DNA of 64,000 nt from Phialophora verrucosa. Taxonomy: Eukaryota; Ascomycota; Eurotiomycetes; Chaetothyriales; Herpotrichiellaceae. The notes beneath the pieces were generated by a model. It saw only the letters and a program-made list of their open reading frames with translations, had not been told where the DNA came from and did not search any database. The DNA is taken from assembly GCA_002099365.1 (NCBI GenBank), contig MSED01000005.1:744001-808000 (forward strand). The letters run 5' to 3'. This document shows positions 50,350-62,900 of the stretch, in pieces. The number at the start of each line of letters is the position of its first letter. Positions within the stretch are counted from its first letter, which is position 1. The translations under genes were made by a program, and so were the position numbers.

Positions 50350-53262
50350 ATGCCATCACTATCTTCGAAGCTGAAGGACATGCTTCACTCCGAGCATCAC
50401 CGGAAGACGAGAGCCCAAAGGCCAGGGGTCGATGCCCAGCCTGATAAAAGACCGGTTGTTGAGAAGCGATCGCCATCAGGCTCCTCGAGCAGCTCTACAT
50501 CGAGCAGCGAGACCAACAAGTCAGACCATATACTGGCCGTCTTGAAGTCTACCTTCCAGCTAAAGAATCTCAAGACTGTCAAAGATGTTGCTTTGCAGCA
50601 AATCGATGGCGAGCCTATCGATGACAAGACGTACCTCATGGAACGGATCATCCAACTGGCGGCAGATTTACCGGTGTCGAGCAGGACGAGCGCCACCCTG
50701 ACCAATGCATTCCTGAATCAGCTATGGACAGATCTACAGCATCCGCCTCAGTCGTACCTTGGGGCCGATTACATCTACCGCAAAGCCGATGGGAGCAACA
50801 ATAATATCCTCTGGCCAGGCCTGGGTGCCGCCAAACAGCCCTATGCTCGAACGGTACGCCCCCGACTTATGCAACCTGTTGCACGGCCCGATCCCGCGCT
50901 CGTCTTCGACGTGCTTTTGGCTCGGAAGAAGTTCAGGCCACACCCAAATAAGATTTCCAGCGTCCTGTTCTATGTGGCATCCATCATCATTCACGATATC
51001 TTCCGGACCAGTCATGACGACTTCAGTATATCCGACACTTCGTCGTACCTGGATTTGGCGCCCCTCTACGGCAGCTCCACAGAGGACCAACACGCCGTCC
51101 GGACGATGTCCGAGGGTAAGCTGAAACCAGACTGTTTCTCGGACGTCCGAATCTTGGGCTTTCCGCCTGGTGTTGGCGTTTTGCTTGTCATGTTCAACCG
51201 TTTCCACAATCATGTAGCAGAAAATCTTGCTCGCATCGACGAAGGCGGCCGCTTCTCTAAAATCCTCCACCCACCAGGCAGACCCCAGCCTGTTGACGCA
51301 GAAAAGCTCTATGATGAAGCACTCTTCCAGACCGCAAGATTGGTCACCAGCGGGCTTTACGTCAACATTATTCTCAAAGATTATGTCAGGACCATTCTCA
51401 ATTTGAATCGAGCAGATACTTTGTGGAATCTCGACCCAAGATCCGAGGAAGGTAGTGCATTCTTCGGCCACAAGATACCCGAAGCAACTGGCAATGCTGT
51501 CTCAGCCGAATTTAACCTTGTCTACCGCTGGCACTCCTGCGTTTCTGAGAGGGATGAACAGTGGACAAAGGATGCTTATACAAGGTTGGTTGGGACCGAT
51601 TCCTCACTCTCAATGGACAAATTCCTGCGTGCTCTCAACGAATGGGCCGTCAGCTTGAGCCCAGACCCTCTGAGACGAGACTTTGCCGGTTTGGAGCGGC
51701 TACCTGATGGCAGCATTCGCGATGACGATCTTGCCAGTATATGGACTGCTTCCGTGTCAGACGTTGCAGGTAGTTATGGTGCAAACCATGTACCTGAGAT
51801 TCTCAAGAACGTAGAGGTACTGGGGATTATGCAAAGCCGGTCGTGGAACTTGGCGAGTCTGAATGAGTTTCGAGAATACTTCAAGCTGGAGCCTCACAAG
51901 AAGTTTGAAGACATCAATCCCGATCCCCTGATTGCCGATCAACTCCGCCGCCTCTACGCGCATCCTGATAATGTCGAAATCTATCCTGGTCTTATTGTCG
52001 AGGCGGCCAAGGAGCCGAAACTACCTGGTAGCGGTCTATGCACAAACTTCACGACCTCAAGGGCAATTCTTTCTGATGCTGTTGCATTAGTTCGGGGCGA
52101 CCGATTCTACACTGTTGACTATACGCCGAATAATTTGACTAACTGGGGCTTCAATGCAGCCAGCTACGACCTGAACATCAATCATGGCTGCGTGTTCTAC
52201 AAGTTGGTGCTCAATGCGCTACCCAACAACTATGTTCAGAACTCCATTTTTGCGCACTATCCTTTGGTTGTCCCAGAAGAAAACAAGAGCATTCTGGCCG
52301 AGCTAAAGAGAGCGAGCCTTTACAATTTCGACCTACCCAGCAGTGCCCAGCAAAATGAGAGCGAGGCCCGCAGGGCTGTGACCAATGTGGCTGCTTCTCC
52401 CCTGCTGGGGAACGCTCCAGGACTTCATCTGGGCCTGGTCCTATTCGAGAGCGAAGGGTTACCGGAAGCTGCAGGAGCATTTTACAAAAATGTCGTCACC
52501 AAGCTGTTGCAGAGCAAGCGTTACGAGCTTGCCGGTCGACAATATGTGGATGTCGTGCGTGACGTTTTCAATGTGGCTCATGCAAGATTTGTTGCGGATC
52601 TCTTTCTCTTGCCACAACGCAGTACACCCGAACTCATTGCTCTGCTACCCACAATCCATGGCGGTGCAAACGCACGAGAACCTGCCCAGCGATTTGTGCT
52701 CATGAACAGAGATGTGGAAGCAAGGCACCTGTTTGTGAGTCGCGTGCAAGAGGAGGTGAGCCGTGCTGCCAAAGACCACCACGGCCATCATTTAGACTCG
52801 ACGGGGCCACTCCGAAGGCATGGGGTGCAGGCAATACAGGCCGTGAGCAAAAAGGATTTGTCTCCTGAAGAGATGGCCTCTGCTCAGATTGTGCCTCTGG
52901 CAGCCTTGATCTTTGTCAATCAAGCGCGAATCTTTGCTGAGACTCTGGATCATCTCCTCGGGACAGGTGAGGGGCGATCGGCGCTCGACGAATTCTCAGA
53001 GGACCGGCCGGACACCAGAGTGCTCTCGAACATAATCGGCTCCCACGTCGATAGAGAAACATTGGAAGGTAAGCTGGCGGCAGCCACCGCGGAGGAGACC
53101 CTCAAAGCCATTTGTGATCTCAAGAAGCTGAGCCGCGCGGCTGGGTCGACGGGGAGGCTCAGACGGATAAGAGAGGGTGCAGTAACCAATTACCTGAATG
53201 TGGAAGAGAGCGCGATCTCGGTGTATCCGGTTTCGATGGTGGTCAATTGGGAGGCCAGCTGA
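50350..53262 (+). CDS. Ppo-type fatty-acid dioxygenase (heme peroxidase domain plus degenerate P450-like domain)
   Basis: Psi-factor-producing oxygenase / linoleate dioxygenase family, which oxygenates linoleic acid to oxylipins that affect sporulation. One uninterrupted exon of 970 residues from ATG 50350. Heme dioxygenase half: PYARTVRPRLMQPVARPDP, distal His215 in IIIHDIFRTSHDD, SSYLDLAPLYGSS, LKPDCFSDVRILGFPPGVGV, then FNRFHNHVAENLARI. The catalytic Tyr392 and proximal His395 are in FNLVYRWHSCVSERDEQ. The C-terminal half follows the P450-like part of Ppo proteins (YELAGRQYVDVVRDVFNVAH, ARFVADLFLLP). No heme-thiolate G-x-H-x-C motif is visible; the corresponding stretch reads LSNIIGSHVDRETLEG. 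It is therefore more like PpoC-type enzymes, which have dioxygenase activity without the P450 isomerase step. Confidence 0.9.
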   Translation: MPSLSSKLKDMLHSEHHRKTRAQRPGVDAQPDKRPVVEKRSPSGSSSSSTSSSETNKSDHILAVLKSTFQLKNLKTVKDVALQQIDGEPIDDKTYLMERIIQLAADLPVSSRTSATLTNAFLNQLWTDLQHPPQSYLGADYIYRKADGSNNNILWPGLGAAKQPYARTVRPRLMQPVARPDPALVFDVLLARKKFRPHPNKISSVLFYVASIIIHDIFRTSHDDFSISDTSSYLDLAPLYGSSTEDQHAVRTMSEGKLKPDCFSDVRILGFPPGVGVLLVMFNRFHNHVAENLARIDEGGRFSKILHPPGRPQPVDAEKLYDEALFQTARLVTSGLYVNIILKDYVRTILNLNRADTLWNLDPRSEEGSAFFGHKIPEATGNAVSAEFNLVYRWHSCVSERDEQWTKDAYTRLVGTDSSLSMDKFLRALNEWAVSLSPDPLRRDFAGLERLPDGSIRDDDLASIWTASVSDVAGSYGANHVPEILKNVEVLGIMQSRSWNLASLNEFREYFKLEPHKKFEDINPDPLIADQLRRLYAHPDNVEIYPGLIVEAAKEPKLPGSGLCTNFTTSRAILSDAVALVRGDRFYTVDYTPNNLTNWGFNAASYDLNINHGCVFYKLVLNALPNNYVQNSIFAHYPLVVPEENKSILAELKRASLYNFDLPSSAQQNESEARRAVTNVAASPLLGNAPGLHLGLVLFESEGLPEAAGAFYKNVVTKLLQSKRYELAGRQYVDVVRDVFNVAHARFVADLFLLPQRSTPELIALLPTIHGGANAREPAQRFVLMNRDVEARHLFVSRVQEEVSRAAKDHHGHHLDSTGPLRRHGVQAIQAVSKKDLSPEEMASAQIVPLAALIFVNQARIFAETLDHLLGTGEGRSALDEFSEDRPDTRVLSNIIGSHVDRETLEGKLAAATAEETLKAICDLKKLSRAAGSTGRLRRIREGAVTNYLNVEESAISVYPVSMVVNWEAS

Positions 53263-53907
53263 AGTAGGTAGAAAGCGACGACAGACGATGAGTAGGAATG
53301 AGGCTGGACCTCTTCGTTGACGGTGACTATTCAGTGACAAGGCTGCAGCCAGGCTTAAGTAACAGTTTCGGTGATTGGTGGAGGGCGAGGCTCGTAACGG
53401 AGCAGGGCACGTCATTTCCATTAGGCTCTCCCCAGGCGCGTCAGGTAAAGCGAAACCACTTCACTTAGTAAACGGGCAGCACAAAAGCACAACTCCACAT
53501 CTCAAGAGATACAATTCAAGACTTTTCTCTCTTCTGTCCATCAAGAAAACCACGGCAACCTGCTCTGCCGGTGTGATCTCTTATTTCTTGTATTCACCTT
53601 TTCATCTTCATCTCTTGTACACTACTTGCTGCCCCAGTTTCTGCACACTCAGAACGGAGTTATCACCATTGGTGACTGCGGGCTCATAATCCAGCGCTCA
53701 GCTACAATACACCCCTCCCTCATCGTACTCTTCTCTATCCTTTGAGTTCCAGAGTCTTCCAGGGTCCTCCCGAGAGTGATCCTCGCCGCCGACTCTCGCA
53801 CAACCTCGCGAATCTTGTCAAGTTGGTCAAGTGCGCTTGCGGGAGGCTGAACACACCTTTCCCCCTCTGATGCAGCCTATGCTGCGATCCGCTGGGGTTT
53901 AGTGAAG
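53263..53907. other. Intergenic region upstream of the TOM1-like gene
   Basis: Pyrimidine-rich leader-like sequence from about 53520. No gene seen. Confidence 0.5.
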
Positions 53908-56900
53908 ATGGGGAAGGTTACGAGGAAGGCGCAGGAGAAACACAAAGTGTCTTTGGTTGGTTTGAATCCGTGGACAACAGTGCTTGCGTCAGGCTAATTT
54001 CTTGTGGCAGACGCTCGCGGTATCAGAAGTGGTCAAGCAGTTGTCCACCGTCCCCTATGCCGATCTACCATCTGTCTTCGCGAAATGGCCCCAGACATGG
54101 CCTTTCCCTCGAGGGGACCTCAACAACTGGATAGAAGCTCTTGATCGATTTGACAGCATCCTTCACTCCTTCAACTCCAAGTATGGCCTGGACAGAGGTC
54201 CGCAGACCGTACCCTTCGGCTCCACACTACTCCTTGAAGGTAGCCCTGGTATAGATGAGAAAGGACTGAAAGAGCGAGGCTTTGGTCCGGAGGGCGACAG
54301 AGAATTAGTTGATGCGATCCTGGTCTTTTCGAAGCTTCTGGTGGACAAATGTGCGAACCGAGCAGTCTACAACAGCACCGACCGCTTGAACGACTTGTTG
54401 AACACCACGTCGCTCTCCCTTCTACACAGTACTCTGCGTATCGCTTTCGCTCTGGCTCAGCGGTATGCAGGCATGCGGCCACCGGCCCACCACGCTGGGA
54501 ATTTCTACGACTTCGACCTTGAACGTCTTCAGAAACTCGCCCTGCCTCTTGGCCAGCTACCAGCATCCTCCGCCGCCGGTAAGCGTGGGCCGCCTTCTCC
54601 TGTTAAGGCCAAATCGAAAGAGAAAATCCTACCCGGGAGCAAGGCCAGGCGCGGCTCGGTTGCAGTCAGTCCAAACGACTTCCGCTCGCTGTGTAGAGAC
54701 AGTCCACAGGCCAAATCCTCGACAGCTGCACCTGATCGAGACTGGTCTGCTTGGGCACATGTCAAGGTGTCATGGTCGCCATTAGCCTCAGAACAGAAGC
54801 CTGCAACTGCCGAAGCCTCTCAGCCGTCAGAACCTCCATCATCACCCACGCCCATGCGACACGCACCAGGGCCCAGTTCGGCAAGCGCCACTGTCCCATC
54901 CAACGAGAATGGCCAGAGGTCCGTGGCTCCTGGCGCAGAAGCGAACATGAAGCACATTGAATTTTCGGCTTCGGACTTAGCAAGCAGCAGTATCGAGGTC
55001 ATATTGCGCGACAATCTATCTGACGATATGCCAGCCAAGGTACGATTCGAGCTGCTGCACCAACTCCGTGTCGCCTACGGCCTGGCGACATCAGCCAAGA
55101 CCCGGAAGCAGCTTCTGGAGATACGACTGCTATCTATCTCTTGCCTGGCAAATGTGTGCAGCGAACCGGACCTCTCCCAGAAGCTGTTCTCGGTGGAGAA
55201 ACCCCAAGAGTTCATTCAGCAGGTCGTCAGTCTTTTGCACGATAGTAAGAAAAGCCACATCGCTGTTCCCATGTCTCTTCAAACCCTTGCCATGTGGACA
55301 ATGTCGTTTCTAGCACATTCGAAATTCTGTGCTTCGGAAATCAGCACGGCTTTGGGCGCCGGATCAAGTCAGGGTCTCCTTTCACAATTGATCCAGAAAG
55401 GCTTGAATGACATTGCCAAGGATAATGATGCTACGGACAATGTGGCTGGCGACGAGTGGAGGGAAGCTACCTTTACTATGCCGAGAACTCTTATTGAGGT
55501 CGCCGGACATCATGGCCGCTCGAGTGAGGTAGCCGTTGCAAGCAGCTTCATCAAGGCATATTTGGCTGGATTAGGCGTTCATACGGGGAAAGCAATGAAG
55601 GTGCACTTGAGGATCCTTGACTTCATGAAGACCTTCTTTCACCACTTCAAAGATGGTCTGGCTGCCCTTCTGGCCGCCGACGCTTTTGAGGCCCTCAGCA
55701 ATCTTGTCGGCTCCCTCGTAACGAGTGCTTGGGATCTCTTGAGGGCAGGCGAAGGCATCCCAGAACAGCAAAAGACACGCATTACGGACTACGAGATTCC
55801 ATACCTACACCAGCAGATTATCAGGTCCGTTATTGATATGATCAATGACATAAGTGGTCATCAAGGTGCACAGGCGGATCGTGTCTTGAGAAGCTTGGTT
55901 GACTCTCAAGCTCTACTACGTGCATTCCGACTCATTGTGGACCACTTATCGGCGTTCGGCGCGCACACATGGAGCGAGGTAATCAAGGCCATCTGCGGGT
56001 TTTTGCATAACGAGCCGACCAGCTACACAGTCATCTTCGAGGCGGGCATAATCCAGAGCATCTTGAACACCGTCAACCCATCGCAGGATTCTGCCGAGAA
56101 ACCGACACAGAAGCGCTCAAAGTCAATATCTTCAGCTCCCGAAAATCAGCCCCAGGGCATACCACCAGTCGTGGACGCGATTGTCAACGTCTCTCAAGTT
56201 TTTGGCGCCATCTGCCTCACCAACGCCGGCTTCGAGTTGTTCAAGGGGTCTGGAGCTCTGGAGAAGTTCTTCGAGATCTTTGAGTCGCCTGCGCATGTTA
56301 CCGTACTCAGCGACGGAAATATCCTGGCATTGCTTGGTTCAACGTTTGATGAGCTAATCAGACACCATCCCAACCTGCGAAACTCGGTTCTAAGCGCGGT
56401 AATGGTCATGCTCGGTCGAGTCCGCCACATCAGCAGGTCACTCTCTGTCAACTTCGGCGCCGGAGCGAAGTTGTTCCTTGGTTCCGATGATGGCCTTGAG
56501 ACAGAACCTTGTGGTGGACGCGAGGCTCTTTCTTTAGAGATCCTGCCGCCACTGTCTACGAATGATGACGGTTCCCCAATCCAAAGACAAATCGAGTTGC
56601 CAAATGGTGACAAACTGATTCTTGAGGATGAAGTACTTCCGCCGAGTATGCCAAAGGCCGCTCCGAGCGACCAGGACGACAACGACCTCAAGGCTAGCGA
56701 CTATGCAAGGCCTGCCATCGCATTCTTGATGACATTTTTTGAGCATCAGTCTCACTGCACCAACTTTCTTGAACACGGTGGGTGTGATCTTGTTTTAGAC
56801 TTCATCACACTGCCCAGTATGCCTGTGGCAAGCGAGCCTTTCCGCCATGGTGGCTTGTATCAAGAACTGGCTTCCGCAGTGCATATGATGGCAGAATGCA

Positions 56901-59900
56901 AACCGCAAATTGTCCTTCCGGCACTTGTCGATCGCGCACGTTTCGCTTGTTCGGAGCTGAAGCATTTCTCCCAGTCTCAACCTATGGACTGGTCTTGCTA
57001 TTTCCAGCCTCTCATCAAACCCTCGCCGAAGACTGATGGAACGGGCAAGAGCCCGGCTCCCGAGCTCTCCGAAGTCGAACTCAACGGTACTCGCATTGTC
57101 AGAAGCATGATGGCTGTCTTCTGTCTTGCTCAAGTATTTAGCGAGGTTTTCCATATGCCCATCTACAACCAGCGACATATGCAGAATCTTTTGTTCACTA
57201 TGGTGAATCTCGAGGATGTCTTTGCGGACATTGCCAAAATGATGGGTGCTATCTCCGCTGCCTGTTGTCGCGAAGACATCGCTCTTCAGCGGTCAATTCC
57301 GGAACGTTGGCTCTCTGCCACTCGACCTGACCACTTCTCAACCGGTAATGACGAGGTCGACAAGCTTTTGAGCATTCGGGATAGCACCGCTCGTCTTACT
57401 GGCCAGTCCACACCTCAAAATGGAGAGGGGGCACCATCCACACAGCCGGATACAGGCGACCTGAGCATGGACAAACACACGGCATATTTCAAGAATGTTC
57501 AGACCTTACGGTTCTTGTTGATCGAGACGCCTGCTGCCATCACTGAGTTCCTGTGTCGTCTTGGTAGGACCATTGCGGCCCGCCGACGCCCAGACACCTT
57601 TGCGAAGCAGAAAACAACCATAGTGGCGAATGCCCTTGCGAATGCTTATCTGACACAACTCCAGCCTTACTTCCTGGATTCCCGTGGGACAGGGGAGGGA
57701 GGCAACGAGGACACCGAACCCCGCTTCACCTACCTCGTGGTTACTCTTGACAACGTCCGCCGCTGCTTCTATGACGATAGCAGTTCCTCCTCGGGGCCAA
57801 TTACGACACATGCAATACGTCAAGGTTACGTTGTCGAGGCATTTCGTAAAGCCGGAGGTGTCCAGACTTTGACAAAGGTTGGAACAGAATTCTTTGACAC
57901 ATTGAAGTCATGCAAGGTTGAACACTCCACTTTCTCCGCAAACACTGGTCTGAAGATTTGTCTCGATATCCTGGACGATTTTACCGACTCCAAGTGTATC
58001 ATGGACTCGGCACAGTCGAACAATATGAAGAACACGGATCCATCGCGGCCCTACTACTTCGTCCCCGCTCAAGTGCTGCTCAACCTACGAATGGAGGCAC
58101 TTCCACTCACTCGGTTAATTTGGGAGAGTGAATACGCAGATCAAGCCTCCAAGAATGTCGTACAAAAGCTGGTGTCCATCCTGAAGCATGTCTTGAATGG
58201 TGATTATGAGAATGAAGCTGTGCAGAATGATAATGGCCATCCTGCTCTTCCGTCTTTCACTTGGCGGAGATTACCGAATGGCTTGGACCCATCAAAAGTC
58301 AACGCTTTGAAGGAGAAAGGGTACGATGAAGACCTGGTGCGCGAGGCCTTGTACCGAGCTAATTCCCAGGCACCAAACAACTATGGCCCAGCAGAGGACT
58401 ACTGCCGAGCCCTTACAGGCAGTACTCGGCGGAGACGGCTGCCAATCCCTGATAGAGAGGGTGATCCTTCGGCAACCTTCGGCAGTAGTCCAGTTATCAT
58501 CAGCGCACAAAACGCCTTGCAGACGAATTCTTGGCCGGATGCACCCTCTGGTGATGCTTCGGAGGCTGCTTCTGCCGACCGGCCCTCGGCTGGAGAAGAT
58601 AACGAGATGGAAGACGTCGACGTATCCGATGGAGATTCCGAACCAGCGACCGCTGATACATCGAGGCCCAGCGGAAACGTTGCCGCCGATGGCAGTTCTA
58701 CGATGGACAGCAGCAATCCCGTCAACAGTGACAGCGAGCCTTCTCGTCGGGAGCCGCAGCCTCGGCAGGCCAACGCGCCATTATCATATTCTGTTGCGTC
58801 GATAACTGCAGAGAGAGCTATCGTGAGGGAAGATCTCGCCGACCGCTGCAACAACATCCTCAATAACCACCAGAGTTTGACATTTGAACTGTCGGACCTC
58901 ATCATTAGCGCGACCAGTAAGTTGAGCGATGCCCTCACCAAGGAATATTGGAGAACTACATCAGGCCTTCTCACAAGCTCTCTGCTCTCCATGCAAGTTG
59001 AAGATGACATCACCGAAGCTCAGGGCAAGAAGATTGCAGCTGCGGCGCATCTTGTGGCTCTACTCATCCAGGACAATGGAGTGTTTGACGAGACTCTGGG
59101 CGTCTTCCAAGATTCCTTTGAAGGGTTGCTCTCCTTCTTAAGTCTGCCAGCAGCGAACGGCAAGAGTGAAGAAGGCTCTTACCCATGGGTTGCGCCGGTC
59201 TTATTGATCATTGAGAAGATGCTTTCGAAAGACTGTGAGCCCGCGGTAGTTGTATGGTCTCCGCCGGGTGATCTTGATTCCACGAGCGAAGCAACCATCA
59301 CTCCAACGTCGGTCTTCACTGCAGAACATAAGCTCAAGCTCTTCGAATCTCTCATCAATCTGCTGCCGCGTGTCGGAAAAGACAAGGTAATGGCTCTGGC
59401 AATTGCCAGGGCGCTTGTCGCTCTTACTCGGACACGCGAACTCGCCACCCGAGTAGCCGAGAAGAGAAATCTTCAGAGACTCTTTCTCATGGTCAAGCAG
59501 CTCGCTAATGGTGTCGGACATCGCTTGCAGAGCTCTCTCATGCTTATCTTGCGACACATTGTCGAGGACGATGACACCCTCAGGCAGATCATGCGCAGTG
59601 AGATCAAGGCGTTGTTCAGTACGCGAAGCTCAATTCGAAACCCAGACACCAACGCATATGTCCGGGAACTGTACCATCTTGCTGTGCGGTCTCCTTCTAT
59701 CTTTGTGGAAGCAACCAACGAGACAGTCAAGTTGTCTCAATGGCAACCGCAGGGTGGTGGTGTCGCCAGTGTCGTGTTGAAAAAGCCTCCCCTGGCCCAC
59801 CCGGACGACGAGGGTCAAGATGAGCAGGTTCAATCGCACGATGATGCCATCGACAGCGAAACGCTGCCAGCAACCAGTATCGAAGCGCCTCAAGCGACGG

Positions 59901-62900
59901 TGGAAGAAGTCGGCAAAGCCAAAGCACCCGAAATGAAGCCTCCTGTAGTCGAGCATCCCGATGGTGTCATTCATTTCATTCTTTCAGAGCTGTTGAACTA
60001 CAAAGATGTCGAGGACAAGGAAATTAGTCCCCAAGCGTCATCCACCACCACCGCCAACGCCAACGGAGCCACCGATCAAACCCTGCAGGGTTCTGCAGCA
60101 GGAGTCACCGAAGGCAATGTGGCTGACAACGCTCGGCCGAAGTCAGAAAAGGCCAAGTTCAAGCCTGAAGAGCATCCCATTTTCTCTTACCGATGCTTTT
60201 TGATGTACAGCCTGACGGAGCTTTTGCACTCTTACAATCGTACTAAGGTGGAGTTCATCAATTTTTCTCGAAAAGCAGATCCGACGGCGGGCACTCCATC
60301 AAAGCCTCGCTCAAGCATTCTCAATTACTTCCTCAACGGCTTGATACCGTCGTGCTACGTCGACAAGGAAGATTCGCTACAGTTCAAGAAGAAATTGCTT
60401 ACAAGCGACTGGGCCATCCGTGTTGTGGTGGCCTTGTGCTCCAAGACAGGAGAGTCTGGTATCAACGCCCCTGCTCAGCGATACTCGACACAGCCGCAGG
60501 TCGATGACGTTGACAATGAGCCAGACCTGACTTTTGTACGTCGCTTTGTGCTCGAGCATGCAATCAAAGCATACAAGGATGCAATCTCCTCGACAGAGAA
60601 TCTTCAGATGAAGTACAGCCGCTTGCTGTGCCTGGCAGATATGTTCAATCGACTTCTGACAAAGCCTGCTGTCCCCGAAGGAACTGCTGGATCCCAGAAC
60701 ACATCGTATAAAGTCCTCGCCCGCATGATGTTTGAGAAGAACCTTATCTCGGTATTGACAAGCTCGCTTGCCGAAATAGATCTCGCGTACCCTGGCTCGC
60801 GGAGAGTTGTGAAATTTATCCTGCGACCCTTGCAAGAGCTTACCACATTGGCAACTCAACTCAGTGTGACATCACCAGACTTGACTTCAGTGGTCAGCAA
60901 CATGTCCGAGGATGTCATTTCGTCTGCCTCATCTGTCTCTGACGTTGACGAAGAAGAAAGAGAAGAAACCCCGGATTTGTTCCGAAACTCAGCCCTCGGC
61001 ATGCTCGATCCCAACCGTGATCCCGACGAGTCTGACTCTGACGATGACGAGGATGACGAGGACGAGGAAATGTATGACGAGGAATACGAAGACGAGATGG
61101 AATATGACAATGGCATTGTCGCTGGTGGCAACGACGACGAAGCTGTTAGCGATGAGGAAGAAGAAGGCGAAATGGAACCTGAAGGTGAGATCGAAGGCCT
61201 TCCGGGTGACGTGCCAATGGATATTGAATTTGTGGTTGATGACCCGAGCATGGACGTTGACACCGACGATGACGACGACGACGAATCCGACGAAGACGAG
61301 GATGATGACGAGGAAGACGAAGATGGTGAAGACTTCGAAATCGGCGATGATGTGGATGCCGGCGAGATCAACGGAGACGATGACAATCACAGTCTCCATG
61401 ACGGCCCCGGGGATGAAGAAGGCGAGTGGGAAGACGAAGATGACGAGGATGAAGACCACGAAGGAGTGGTTTCAGACCCCATTGGCCAGCTGAACGACGA
61501 CCAATTTGAGTTCGATGGAGGCATAATGGCAGTTGAGGGAGATAGCGAAGGCGGACTGCCAGCTCCAGGAGTCCTCAGCAATCTTCTCCGGGTTTTGGGG
61601 GATCACGACTTGGATGGACCAGCTGCCATGCCACACCCGGTCCCACCCGAATTGATCGTTCCTGCAGCAGGTTCCGGTGAGCCCGAGGACGAAGATGATG
61701 ACGACGAAGATGATGAAGACGACGAAGATGGCGAGGAGATGGACGAGAACGGGGAAATGGAATTCGAGCGGGATTTCGAGATCCTCGAACATGCTGACCA
61801 TTTGATGTGGGACCATACTCCCATGATTCGACGTCACCGTTCACTCCGTGGCCCTGGTGGCTGGAGCTTCACGCGACGCATCGGAGGTCGTGATGACCTC
61901 AACCCTGCAGTTCGTTCAGGTCGTCTCGGTCCGCATGGGAGGTCTGGGGCTGATGATGGAACGAATCCGCTTCTACGACGGCCTCAACCCGAGAGTCGAC
62001 CGCGACCTGAGCACGCTGGCCCAAACATTGTTCTTCCACCGGGGCTCGAAGCGGCTCTTCCGGGGATGGGGGCTTTTCCTCCTCTTCATGCAACTTTCCA
62101 GACTATCGATGCCCACGGCATGGGCGGGCACGGAGCTGTGCTCGATGCCATCTTCCAGGCCATACAGCGCGGTGAGATAGAGGGAGGTCAAGTGCGCCTC
62201 CGTATCCCTACCCCTCTTGCAGACATTCGCGATCCATGGCGACCACCGACTTGGGATCCGCGTCACCACCGCCATGTTTCACGCGAAGACTCTCAACGTG
62301 CTGGGAACTTTGTCCCAGCCTTCACGATGACACGTTGGCAAGAGGAAGCGCGACTTCTCTTTGGCAATGGCTATGTGGACAAGCTCCAGCGCGTCCAGCT
62401 GTGGGTCATGTCTGTGTTGGTTCCGCCCGCTCAACAGGAAGAAAAGGAACGTAGGCGCAAGCGGGAGGAAGAAGCGAGAGCAGAGCTTGAGGAAGCAGAG
62501 AGACTGAGAGTTGAAGCAGCACGACGCAAGAAAGAACAGGAGGAGCAGGAGGAGCAGGCGCGCATACGGGCGGAAGCTGAAGCCGCCGCTGCCGCTCAGG
62601 CTAGAGGCCAGGAGGAGGCTCACGAGCAGCAGGAAGAGAGTGACACAGATCCTATGGAGGACGTTCAAGGCACAGGCGCCGCCACTGCACAGGATGCCGG
62701 TGAGAGTGCAGATTCCATTTCAGCAGCTGCCGAAGCTCGACCTCGTGTTTTCACCACCATCAGAGGCCGTCAGCTCGACATTACCGGTTTGGATATCGAT
62801 ATCGACTACCTCGAAGCATTACCAGAGGAACTCCGGGAAGAAGTGATTATGCAGCAATACGCCACTCGGCGCGAAGAAGCTCGAGAACAAGGAACCGAAT

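Noticed and set aside
60856..61581. Minus-strand frames of almost pure Ser, or of Val/Ile/Phe
   Set aside because: Shadows of the GAC/GAA/GAT acidic tract of the TOM1-like ligase.
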